Assembly: GCA_003165855.1 (NCBI GenBank)
Contig: PMXH01000592.1
Coordinates: 5,904-11,282 of the forward strand
Direction of reading: 5' to 3'
DNA from: Acidobacteriaceae bacterium
GTDB lineage: Bacteria; Acidobacteriota; Terriglobia; Terriglobales; Acidobacteriaceae
DNA: 5,379 nt
In this document: in pieces, positions 1 through 4,969 of the stretch
Position numbering within the stretch: position 1 is the stretch's first letter
How the letters are laid out: each line of letters begins with the position of its first letter
The notes under the pieces: generated by a model
Told to the model about the DNA's origin: nothing
Database searches by the model: none
Seen by the model: only the letters and a program-made list of their open reading frames with translations
Translations under genes and position numbers: made by a program

Positions 1-146
1 AAAGCATGGAGGACGATGCCCTCTAGTAGATCACCGAGAGTCATGTCGTGATACTCGGCGAAACCCTTCAGGACTTTGAGGAGACGTTTCTCCATGCGCA
101 CCCCAGTTTGCACTCGTTCCACCAGCAGGTTCGGGTCGTCTGTCAT
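1..146 (-). CDS. Small ribbon-helix-helix-like protein (N-terminal part, cut by window edge)
   Basis: The reading frame starts at the ATG at 146-144 and stays open to the left edge, giving 48 complete codons; the stop lies outside the window. The peptide begins MTDDPNLLVERVQTGVRMEK. Residues about 14-20 (TGVRMEK) could form a beta strand. They are followed by a basic amphipathic helix (RLLKVLKGFAEYHD), a short turn at MT, and a second helix (LGDLLEGIVLHA). That strand-helix-helix order is the pattern of Arc/MetJ-type DNA-binding proteins, though I recognise the fold pattern and not a named family. No Shine-Dalgarno sequence precedes the ATG; instead a promoter-like pair ends 7 nt upstream, suggesting a leaderless mRNA. 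A tandem repeat in that promoter would suit autoregulation. It is divergent from lysS. Function beyond probable DNA binding is unknown. Confidence 0.65.
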   Translation of the reverse strand, partial: MTDDPNLLVERVQTGVRMEKRLLKVLKGFAEYHDMTLGDLLEGIVLHA

Positions 147-162
147 GTGTACCAATGTACCA
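147..162 (-). repeat. Tandem 8-bp direct repeat in the promoter (possible operator)
   Basis: On the minus strand the sequence reads TGGTACAT then TGGTACAC, two adjacent 8-bp units differing only at the last base. A related AGGTACCT palindrome lies at 171-178, inside the spacer between the promoter hexamers. The pair covers the predicted -10 box and reaches the ATG. RHH proteins often bind short direct or inverted repeats side by side, so this is a reasonable operator candidate for the gene it precedes; binding is inferred. Confidence 0.4.
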
Positions 163-183
163 GAGTCCCTAGGTACCTTGCAA
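147..183 (-). promoter_or_regulatory. Promoter of the RHH-like gene, probably giving a leaderless mRNA
   Basis: On the minus strand a -35-like TTGCAA (183-178) is followed after an 18-bp spacer by a -10-like TACATT (159-154). The ATG begins 7 nt after the -10 box, which is where transcription would normally start, so the message would have little or no 5' leader. No purine-rich ribosome binding site is present in this interval, which agrees with leaderless translation. The hexamers match consensus only partly, so this is a prediction. Confidence 0.4.
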
Positions 184-190
184 CTGGTTC

Positions 191-216
191 TTAATGCGGC
201 GGTGAGAGCGCATTAA
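191..216. repeat. 8-bp perfect inverted repeat upstream of lysS
   Basis: TTAATGCG (191-198) and CGCATTAA (209-216) are exact reverse complements around a 10-bp spacer, with arm centres 18 bp apart. The right arm falls where the -35 region for the TATAAT at 232 would lie. The position between two divergent genes fits a binding site for a dimeric regulator, but a short transcribed hairpin cannot be excluded. Confidence 0.4.
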
Positions 217-237
217 CGAGTGCGGGTTGTTTATAAT
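209..237 (+). promoter_or_regulatory. Probable lysS promoter
   Basis: A perfect TATAAT at 232-237 stands out in a GC-rich region and is about 67 bp upstream of the lysS start, implying transcription from around 244 and a leader of about 60 nt. The -35 region is weak: CGCATT at 209-214 gives a 17-bp spacer but matches the consensus poorly. It overlaps the right arm of the inverted repeat at 191-216. Confidence 0.45.
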
Positions 238-257
238 CGCGTTTCAACGTTTTCATC

Positions 258-279
258 CGCCTTCCGCGCTGGTAAGGCG
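258..279 (+). promoter_or_regulatory. Small hairpin in the lysS 5' leader
   Basis: CGCCTT (258-263) and AAGGCG (274-279) can pair around a 10-nt loop. The hairpin ends 13 nt before the AAAGGA ribosome binding sequence (293-298). It does not match a T-box, which would be much larger, so lysS does not appear to be T-box controlled. Six base pairs is close to chance expectation. Confidence 0.2.
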
Positions 280-303
280 CAATTCCCTTTTTAAAGGATT
301 CTC

Positions 304-1959
304 TTGGCATTCGACGAAGACATCTACGAACTGCGGCGGCAGAAACTGAAACAGATCGAGGCGCTCGGCCAAACCGCGTACCGGACCAAGTACGAGTTCA
401 CTCATGCCATTGCTCGAATTCTGGCGGAAGACTCGGATAAGACTGCCGAGCAACTGGAGAGTCCGCGGATCAACGTACGCGTGGCCGGACGCATCATGGC
501 GATTCGTTTGATGGGCAAGGCCGGATTCTGCCATCTCCAACAGGATGGAAAGCGGCTGCAGATTTACGTGAAGAAAGATGCGGTCGGCGACAAGGGGTTC
601 GAGTTGTACAAACTGCTCGATCTCGGCGACCACATCGGCGTCAGCGGCTATTTGTTTCGCACGCGCACGGGCGAGCTGACGGTTCATGTGGAAGAGATCA
701 CCTTTCTCAGTAAAGATCTTCTTCCGTTGCCCGAGAAATTCCACGGCCTCACCGACGTCGAGTTGCGCTACCGGCAGCGCTATGTCGATCTGGTGGTCAA
801 CCCCGAGGTGCGGGAAGTTTTTCTGAAGCGCAGCAAGCTGGTGCAGTCGCTGCGGCGGACGATGGAGGCGCACGGGTTTGTCGAAGTCGAAACGCCCATG
901 ATGCAGCCGATTGCGGGCGGAGCGGTGGCGCGGCCGTTTGTAACGCACCACAACACGCTCGACATGGATCTGTATCTGCGCATCGCTCCGGAGCTTTACT
1001 TGAAGCGGCTGGTGGTGGGCGGATTCGATCGGGTGTATGAAATCAATCGCAACTTTCGCAACGAAGGCCTGGGCTGGCGATGGAATCCTGAGTTCACCAT
1101 GCTGGAGGCCTATCAGGCCTATACGGATTACCAGGGGATCATGGATCTCACGCAGGAGTTGATCACGCAGGCGGCGAAGGATGTGACAACGGACAAGGAT
1201 CATCCGGATGGTGCCACGAAAACCAAGTGGGGCGATCAGGAGATTGACTGGGCGAATTGGCAGCGCTTCACCATGCGCGAGGCCATCATTCACTACTGGC
1301 CCGATGCTGCGGGCGCGAAGCCTGCGATGTCAGACTTTTCGGATCTGACATCGTTCGTTCACAAACTTGAAAACGCTCATCAGTTCGCCACCGAGGCGCG
1401 CGAACAAATTCTGCTAGGCCCGGGTGATTCTCGCGCGGAACCCCGCAAGGTCAAACACATCTTCGGAGAGGTCTTGGCGGAGATGAAGAAGAATCCGAAT
1501 CTTGGTAAAGGTATCGCTAGTTTGTTTGAGGCGGTTGCGGAAGAACATCTCACACAGCCGACGATCATTTACGAGTTCCCTACGGCGGTGTCGCCGCTGT
1601 CGAAGCAGAAGCCGGATGAGCCGGAGTGGACCGAGCGTTTCGAAATCTATGCGGGGCAGATGGAGATATCGAATGGGTTCAGCGAGCTGAACGATCCGGA
1701 GGATCAGCGGCGGCGCTTTGAGGGCCAATTGAAAGAACGCGAGCGCGGGGACGAAGAAGCCCACCAGATGGATGAAGATTACATCCGCGCGCTGTCCTAT
1801 GGGATGCCGCCGGCCGGCGGCGTGGGCGTGGGCGTGGACCGCTTGTGTATGCTGCTGACCGATTCACACACCATCCGCGACGTAATTCTGTTTCCGTTGC
1901 TGAGGCCGGAAAGAAGCTTGAACACAGAGGGCACAGGGGACACAGAGGAAGGGACCTAA
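304..1959 (+). CDS. lysS: Lysyl-tRNA synthetase, class II
   Basis: This cytoplasmic enzyme charges tRNA-Lys with lysine using ATP. The 551 residues comprise an N-terminal OB-fold anticodon-binding domain (about 55-135, with VRVAGRIMAIRLMGKAGF) and a class II core. The core has motif 1 around 170-197, motif 2 at 251-265 (FRNEG...NPEFT) and motif 3 at 506-514 (GVGVGVDRL, Arg513), then HTIRDVILFPLLRPE. The start is TTG at 304: AAAGGA lies 5 nt upstream and an in-frame TAA at 292-294 excludes a longer start, while the next in-frame ATG would cut into the OB fold. Compared with E. coli LysS (about 505 aa) there is an insertion of about 35 residues between 340 and 400 and an extra C-terminal tail (536-551). 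The motif 2 loop reads LGWRW where His is expected before NPEFT. It is monocistronic as far as can be seen. Confidence 0.96.
   Translation: MAFDEDIYELRRQKLKQIEALGQTAYRTKYEFTHAIARILAEDSDKTAEQLESPRINVRVAGRIMAIRLMGKAGFCHLQQDGKRLQIYVKKDAVGDKGFELYKLLDLGDHIGVSGYLFRTRTGELTVHVEEITFLSKDLLPLPEKFHGLTDVELRYRQRYVDLVVNPEVREVFLKRSKLVQSLRRTMEAHGFVEVETPMMQPIAGGAVARPFVTHHNTLDMDLYLRIAPELYLKRLVVGGFDRVYEINRNFRNEGLGWRWNPEFTMLEAYQAYTDYQGIMDLTQELITQAAKDVTTDKDHPDGATKTKWGDQEIDWANWQRFTMREAIIHYWPDAAGAKPAMSDFSDLTSFVHKLENAHQFATEAREQILLGPGDSRAEPRKVKHIFGEVLAEMKKNPNLGKGIASLFEAVAEEHLTQPTIIYEFPTAVSPLSKQKPDEPEWTERFEIYAGQMEISNGFSELNDPEDQRRRFEGQLKERERGDEEAHQMDEDYIRALSYGMPPAGGVGVGVDRLCMLLTDSHTIRDVILFPLLRPERSLNTEGTGDTEEGT
1923..1949 (+). 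repeat. Three tandem CACAGAGGN 9-mers inside the end of lysS
   Basis: Units CACAGAGGG (1923-1931), CACAGGGGA (1932-1940) and CACAGAGGA (1941-1949) lie in tandem. Because the unit is 9 bp they stay in frame and encode the low-complexity tail TEGTGDTEEGT, with the stop 7 bp after the array. I recall this repeat as common between genes in acidobacterial genomes; that association is from memory. Confidence 0.7.
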
Positions 1960-1973
1960 AGGCTGGCCCGAAA

Positions 1974-2012
1974 GTTCCTGAACATTCGTCCTAATGTTCC
2001 AGTCGGAACATT
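1974..2012 (+). terminator. Overlapping hairpins after lysS, possible terminator
   Basis: AATGTTCC (1993-2000) and GGAACATT (2005-2012) form a perfect 8-bp stem with an AGTC tetraloop, starting 33 nt after the lysS stop and followed by only TTTG. The middle arm can instead pair with GAACATT at 1980-1986 (7 bp, 6-nt loop), and GTTC-CT-GAAC (1974-1983) is a smaller version. The weak T run makes intrinsic termination uncertain; a protein-binding site is the alternative. Confidence 0.35.
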
Positions 2013-2046
2013 TGTGCATGCAAGTCTGTGGGTGCAGCGTTGTATG

Positions 2047-2178
2047 TATAATCCGCTGTAAGTCAAACACTCTGGAGGGGTTAGGGCGGACCGAAGAGCG
2101 TTCCGGTCGGTGTGGACCAGGGGCAAGGCTAACCCTGTCTTGAGCTTCCCCGTACCCTACAATGCACTAGAAGCGGGG
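2047..2178 (+). other. Possible promoter and structured transcript of unknown type
   Basis: A perfect TATAAT at 2047-2052 has no good -35 partner. Starting about 2059, the downstream sequence could fold: GGGTTAG (2078-2084) pairs with CTAACCC (2129-2135), enclosing an inner hairpin GACCG (2089-2093) / CGGTC (2104-2108). Further on, CCCCG (2148-2152) can pair with CGGGG (2174-2178), or GCTTC (2144-2148) with GAAGC (2170-2174), but not both. I recognise no conserved RNA family; it does not show tmRNA, RNase P or SRP RNA hallmarks. A second TATAAT lies at 2191-2196. Chance structure in GC-rich DNA is quite possible. Confidence 0.18.
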
Positions 2179-2308
2179 CAGCGACGTTTCTATAATTTCC
2201 TCATTACAGTTTGGACTCAGAAGTGGCAGCGTTGCCGTAATGTCCGCGAAGGCTCTGGGACATTGGGTCGGCAGCGCTTTGCTTTTTCCCGCAAGATGCG
2301 GCCACTGG

Positions 2309-2360
2309 GGGCTGAAGCCCGCACCATCAATGACGCTTTACGCGGCGCTGAAAGCGCCGC
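2309..2360. repeat. Two GGCTGAAGCC-type hairpin repeats between convergent genes
   Basis: GGGCT-GA-AGCCC (2309-2320) and the stronger GCGGCGCT-GAA-AGCGCCGC (2342-2360, eight perfect pairs) lie 21 bp apart. Both belong in style to palindromic repeats scattered between genes in acidobacteria. Here they sit between the convergent lysS and cytochrome genes, where they could act as barriers or terminators for either strand, though no T run follows them on either strand. Confidence 0.5.
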
Positions 2361-2441
2361 TCTTCCACGGTTGTGCACGTATTTCGCACAATGGTGAGGC
2401 CGCTCTTCCGCGGCTCTACAAGTATTTCGCAAATCGCGAGA
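2356..2441. repeat. 43-bp imperfect tandem duplication
   Basis: Copy 1 (2356-2398) and copy 2 (2399-2441) share GCCGCTCTTCC at their starts and GTATTTCGCA at offset 24, always with a 43-bp shift. By eye, 29 of the first 35 positions agree and the last 8 mostly differ. The first copy overlaps the right arm of the hairpin at 2342-2360, so this looks like part of the same repeat family. The duplication ends 4 bp before the stop codon of the cytochrome gene. Confidence 0.65.
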
Positions 2442-2445
2442 ACCG

Positions 2446-2922
2446 CTACTTCGATGTCTTCTTGTCTCCGGAAGTGCGCTGCGGGTCGTATGCGGGCTTG
2501 TCAGGGCTGAAGTTGATGCTTAGATAATCGATGAGAGCATCGCGGTCGGCGGGATCGACCACTGCGCCCCATTTCGCCATCTTGTCTAGTTCCTTCGTCC
2601 ATGCCGCCTTGCTGAGACGCTGCTGCAGGATGATGCGGGCCTCGTGGCATTCCAGACAGGCAGCGGTGGCCTTGGCCTGCATGGATCCGGAGGGCAGATC
2701 CGCGGTCACGTTTGCGACCGAGGCTTTCTGAGCATGCACGGAGAACGGCGAAGCGGCTGATAGAGCGAGCAGGACAATCGCAGCGAATTTCGGCAGAGGC
2801 TTTCGCGCGACCGGAAGAACAGCAGGTCCATCCACTCCGCTTCCGCTTTCTTTCAGGAATCGGAAGCTCCGGTCAGGATGACAATCCGCAATGAGTTCCA
2901 GCCACTGCGTTCTATGCGACAT
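2446..2922 (-). CDS. Exported mono-haem cytochrome c, SorB-like partner of the sulfite oxidase
   Basis: This small protein probably takes electrons from the molybdoenzyme encoded just upstream and passes them to the respiratory chain in the periplasm. A single haem c site CLECH is at residues 89-93; Met115 in KMAKWGAVV is a plausible distal ligand. A basic stretch (RKPLPK, 40-45), a hydrophobic run (FAAIVLLALSAASPF) and VHA-Q at 62-65 make a signal peptide with a mature protein of about 94 residues, close in size to SorB. The ATG at 2922 overlaps the previous stop by 11 bp and has AGGTGA at -8 to -13. However, the first 29 residues are atypical and partly encoded by a dispersed repeat. A GTG at 2835-2833 gives a more normal signal peptide and may be the true start. 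The cytochrome c assignment is firm; the partnership is inferred from adjacency. Confidence 0.85.
   Translation of the reverse strand: MSHRTQWLELIADCHPDRSFRFLKESGSGVDGPAVLPVARKPLPKFAAIVLLALSAASPFSVHAQKASVANVTADLPSGSMQAKATAACLECHEARIILQQRLSKAAWTKELDKMAKWGAVVDPADRDALIDYLSINFSPDKPAYDPQRTSGDKKTSK
2822..2883. repeat. Dispersed GCAGGTCC...TCAGGATGACA element
   Basis: On the plus strand this 62-bp stretch begins GCAGGTCC, continues with ACTCCGCTTCCGCTTTC, and ends GGTCAGGATGACA. Those two ends are what I remember from a repeat very common between genes in acidobacteria. It lies between the sulfite oxidase stop and the cytochrome signal peptide and is translated if the ATG at 2922 is used. Copy number cannot be seen from one window. 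Confidence 0.5.
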
Positions 2923-4078
2923 GGATCTTCACCTGGTCGACGGCGTTGTAGAGATAGCCGCTGGGATTCCAGACGGCGGTCGTTGGTTGAGTGCGACCCA
3001 GGCTGTCGATGGCGCGTGACTGGATCGTATAATCGCCACTCTGTCCGGCTTTCCAGTCGTAGCTCCACAGACGCCAGGCGTAGTGCGCCTGGTCGTGGCC
3101 GAGCTTGGCAGGACTCCAGGAAGCGCCGGCGTCGGTTGAGATCTCCACCTTCGTGATATCGGCTTCCCCGGCCCAGGCTGCGCCGTGCACGGCGATCTTT
3201 CCGGCTTTCAAGCTGGCTCCCTCACTGGGCCCGGAGATCACAGACTTCACGTTCAGAGCGGTAAGTGGATGAGTATCTTCCGGCTTCACAGCATCGCCCG
3301 GTTTGACCGGCTGGTTGGGAAAGCGGTAGCCCGGACTCATGAAATTGCCGACGAATTCCGCGTCGAGCAATTTGATCTCGGTGAGCCACTTGCAGGAGGC
3401 GGCGCCAATCCAGCCCGGGACGAGCGTGCGCGCGGGAAAGCCGTGATTTTTGGTGAGCGGAGATCCGTTCATGTGGGTGGCGATGAGTGTATCGGCGTCG
3501 AGAGCTTTCTCGATCGGGATGCTGCGAATGAAGGGAGGAACTTTGCCGGGAACTTCGTCGAGCCCGCGGAACATCACATGCTTGCCGGTGGGTTTCACTC
3601 CGGCACGCTGCAGGACGTCGCGTAAGCGTGGTCCGGAAAAGCGGGCAGTGCTCACCGCGCCTTTGCCCCACTGAATGCCCGGGACTTGAGGGCGATGCAA
3701 ATTGCGACCGTTGCCGGCGCACTCGAGCGTGTTGACGATGGAGTGGGTCTCGATTTTGGAAAGCTCGGGGAGGCTGAGCGTGAGCGGCTTCTCCACTTCC
3801 CCGCTGACCGTGAGTCTCCAATCGTGCGCGTCGAGTTCGCTGGGTTCGTGCATGTGATTGCGCACAAAGAAATGCGGAACCGGAGTGAGCCAGCTGTTGA
3901 AGTACTCGACCGGGGTTTCGAGATCGACGAAGCGGAAGGAGCGCAGAATCATTCCGTCTTCGCCGGGAACCGGGACCGATTGTTCCTGCGGGAGAGCCCA
4001 GGTCAAGAGGGAGGGCGCTGCGCCCGCAGCGAGCGCCGCTCCGGAAATCTGTTTGAGGAAGTCGCGTCTGGAGTTCAT
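2912..4078 (-). CDS. Sulfite oxidase-family molybdopterin enzyme, SorA-like, Tat-exported
   Basis: It probably oxidises sulfite to sulfate at a molybdenum cofactor outside the cytoplasmic membrane. Residues 3-9 (SRRDFLK) are a classic twin-arginine signal followed by a hydrophobic stretch to about 28. The molybdopterin domain spans about 50-240 and the Mo-co dimerisation domain about 270-388. Aligned by eye with vertebrate sulfite oxidase, these residues are kept: Arg73 (FVRNH), the Mo-ligand Cys120 (TLECAGNGR), Arg125, Trp137 and Tyr251. The Arg-to-Cys (47) and Trp-to-Tyr (20, from KWL) spacings match. The third pocket arginine (human Arg472, in WNLRG) is Ser373 here (WNPSG). At 388 aa it is full length for the bacterial type. 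The ATG at 4078 lacks a clear Shine-Dalgarno sequence but is fixed by the Tat motif. A cytochrome c gene follows with overlap. A related oxidase with another substrate is possible. Confidence 0.9.
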   Translation of the reverse strand: MNSRRDFLKQISGAALAAGAAPSLLTWALPQEQSVPVPGEDGMILRSFRFVDLETPVEYFNSWLTPVPHFFVRNHMHEPSELDAHDWRLTVSGEVEKPLTLSLPELSKIETHSIVNTLECAGNGRNLHRPQVPGIQWGKGAVSTARFSGPRLRDVLQRAGVKPTGKHVMFRGLDEVPGKVPPFIRSIPIEKALDADTLIATHMNGSPLTKNHGFPARTLVPGWIGAASCKWLTEIKLLDAEFVGNFMSPGYRFPNQPVKPGDAVKPEDTHPLTALNVKSVISGPSEGASLKAGKIAVHGAAWAGEADITKVEISTDAGASWSPAKLGHDQAHYAWRLWSYDWKAGQSGDYTIQSRAIDSLGRTQPTTAVWNPSGYLYNAVDQVKIHVA

Positions 4079-4104
4079 AGTGGTGCTGCAGACAAAAGAA
4101 CGGC

Positions 4105-4133
4105 ATTTAAAATCTTGCTGTAAATTAAGTTAA
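4105..4133 (-). promoter_or_regulatory. Possible promoter of the sulfite oxidase-cytochrome unit
   Basis: On the minus strand TTAACT (4133-4128) and TTAAAT (4110-4105) are separated by 17 bp, each matching four of six consensus bases, in the only AT-rich patch of this spacer. Transcription would begin about 20 nt before the ATG. If real, sorA-like expression is at least partly independent of the ABC genes upstream. Confidence 0.35.
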
Positions 4134-4138
4134 CACCA

Positions 4139-4175
4139 CCGGCCCGGAAAAGGAGAGTAGCCAAAACCGGACCGG
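4139..4175 (-). terminator. Strong hairpin between the permease and sulfite oxidase genes
   Basis: In minus-strand RNA, CCGGUCCGG (4175-4167) pairs with CCGGGCCGG (4147-4139) over nine positions with one central U-G wobble, around a 19-nt loop. On the plus strand the same position is a C-A mismatch, so the fold favours the transcript of these genes. No U run follows, so it may be an RNA stabiliser or partial barrier and not an intrinsic terminator. It lies 33 nt past the permease stop. Confidence 0.3.
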
Positions 4176-4207
4176 ACTCGTGGGATATCGTCCTAAAGAT
4201 GGAAAGC

Positions 4208-4969
4208 CTAGGTCGAGGGCGTCAGGCCCCATCTTTGCTGCAGTCGGCGTTCCATCGATTTGAAAACCACGCCATCCACCACGTAGCCGATGGCAATAAT
4301 CAGAATCATGACGGCGATGACGGCACTCATATCGTTCAAATCGCGTCCCATCATCAGCACTTGACCGAGTCCCAGACTCAGATAGAGCATTTCGGCGGTG
4401 ATCAGCGAGCGCCAGGCAAAAGCCCATCCCTGCTTCAAGCCGGAAACGATGAAGGGGAGGCTGGCCGGCAACAGTACATACCAGAACAGTTGAAGTCCGC
4501 TGGCACCGAGGTTGCGGCCTGCCATGCTGTAGATTTTCGGCATCTGCTTGCGGCCGTCTTCCATCGCCAACGTGACCGAGAGCAACGATCCCATGACCAC
4601 GACGAAGAGGATGGCGTTTTGGCTGAGACCGAACCAGAGCAGAGCCAAAGGCCACCAGCAGATGCTGGGCAAGCTCTGGAGACTCACGAGCAGGCCGCCC
4701 ATGGTCTCTTCGAGGAACTTGCTGCTGGCCACACCGAGTCCGAGGATCATGCCCAGAACAACGGAAATCGCGTACCCGATCAAGACGCGCCGCATGCTGA
4801 CGGCGATGGCGATCACGAAGCTGTGATCTTTGAACCCCGCATACAAAGCGTCACCGACGCCCCACGGCGTGGGAAACAAGTACGGTGGCCAGATCTTCAT
4901 CTGAGCCAGCAAAGTCCACAGGCCGAGTAATCCGGCGTAAAAGACGATCAGGCGAGCGGCGCGCTTCAT
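4208..4969 (-). CDS. ABC transporter permease, SsuC/TauC/NrtB type
   Basis: This inner-membrane subunit forms the channel of an importer for small anions such as sulfonates, taurine or nitrate; sequence alone does not give the substrate. Its 253 residues are the usual length. Hydrophobic segments lie at about 6-22, 62-81, 92-113, 118-136, 180-198 and 214-236. The cytoplasmic coupling loop with the EAA-like motif is at about 145-182 ([19 protein letters not shown]...GLKQGW), where the ATPase docks. The ATG at 4969 overlaps the ATPase stop as ATGA and has GGAGG 7 nt upstream, so the two are translationally coupled. The downstream neighbour on the same strand, after 129 bp, is the sulfite oxidase homologue, which favours a sulfonate substrate by inference. 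No periplasmic binding protein gene is visible; it may lie beyond the right edge. Confidence 0.9.
   Translation of the reverse strand: MKRAARLIVFYAGLLGLWTLLAQMKIWPPYLFPTPWGVGDALYAGFKDHSFVIAIAVSMRRVLIGYAISVVLGMILGLGVASSKFLEETMGGLLVSLQSLPSICWWPLALLWFGLSQNAILFVVVMGSLLSVTLAMEDGRKQMPKIYSMAGRNLGASGLQLFWYVLLPASLPFIVSGLKQGWAFAWRSLITAEMLYLSLGLGQVLMMGRDLNDMSAVIAVMILIIAIGYVVDGVVFKSMERRLQQRWGLTPST

Noticed and set aside
238..303. T-box or other riboswitch controlling lysS
   Set aside because: The leader is only about 60 nt and lacks T-box landmarks; only a 6-bp hairpin is visible.
253..1293. Long open frame of 346 codons on the minus strand opposite lysS
   Set aside because: It lies antisense to the well-conserved lysS frame and has an Arg/Leu/His-rich composition typical of reversed GC-rich coding DNA. 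No known domain can be seen.
2191..2196. Second TATAAT in the spacer as a promoter
   Set aside because: No acceptable -35 box lies 16-18 bp upstream, and nothing downstream on that strand needs a promoter.
2356..2441. CRISPR-like array
   Set aside because: There are only two adjacent, imperfect copies with no unique spacers and no cas genes, so it is a tandem duplication.
2110..2527. Several frames of 70-95 codons in the convergent spacer
   Set aside because: Their peptides are translations of the hairpin and tandem repeats (for example ESAALPRLCTYFA and AALPRLYKYFA). None has a convincing ribosome site.
3506..3535. Loss of the catalytic tyrosine of sulfite oxidase (Phe183 in PPFIRSIPIEKALD)
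   Set aside because: A first alignment suggested Phe replaced the active-site Tyr. Counting from the Mo-ligand cysteine and the KWL motif showed that the catalytic Tyr (human Tyr343) corresponds to Tyr251, which is present.
3222..4106. 294-codon minus-strand frame overlapping the sulfite oxidase gene
   Set aside because: It is out of frame with a protein carrying a Tat signal and conserved active-site residues, and its product is mostly Arg, Ser and His.
4199..4930. 243-codon plus-strand frame opposite the permease
   Set aside because: It is a reverse-strand shadow of a membrane protein gene with good start, ribosome site and family match; the shadow product is rich in His, Gln and Glu with no recognisable fold.
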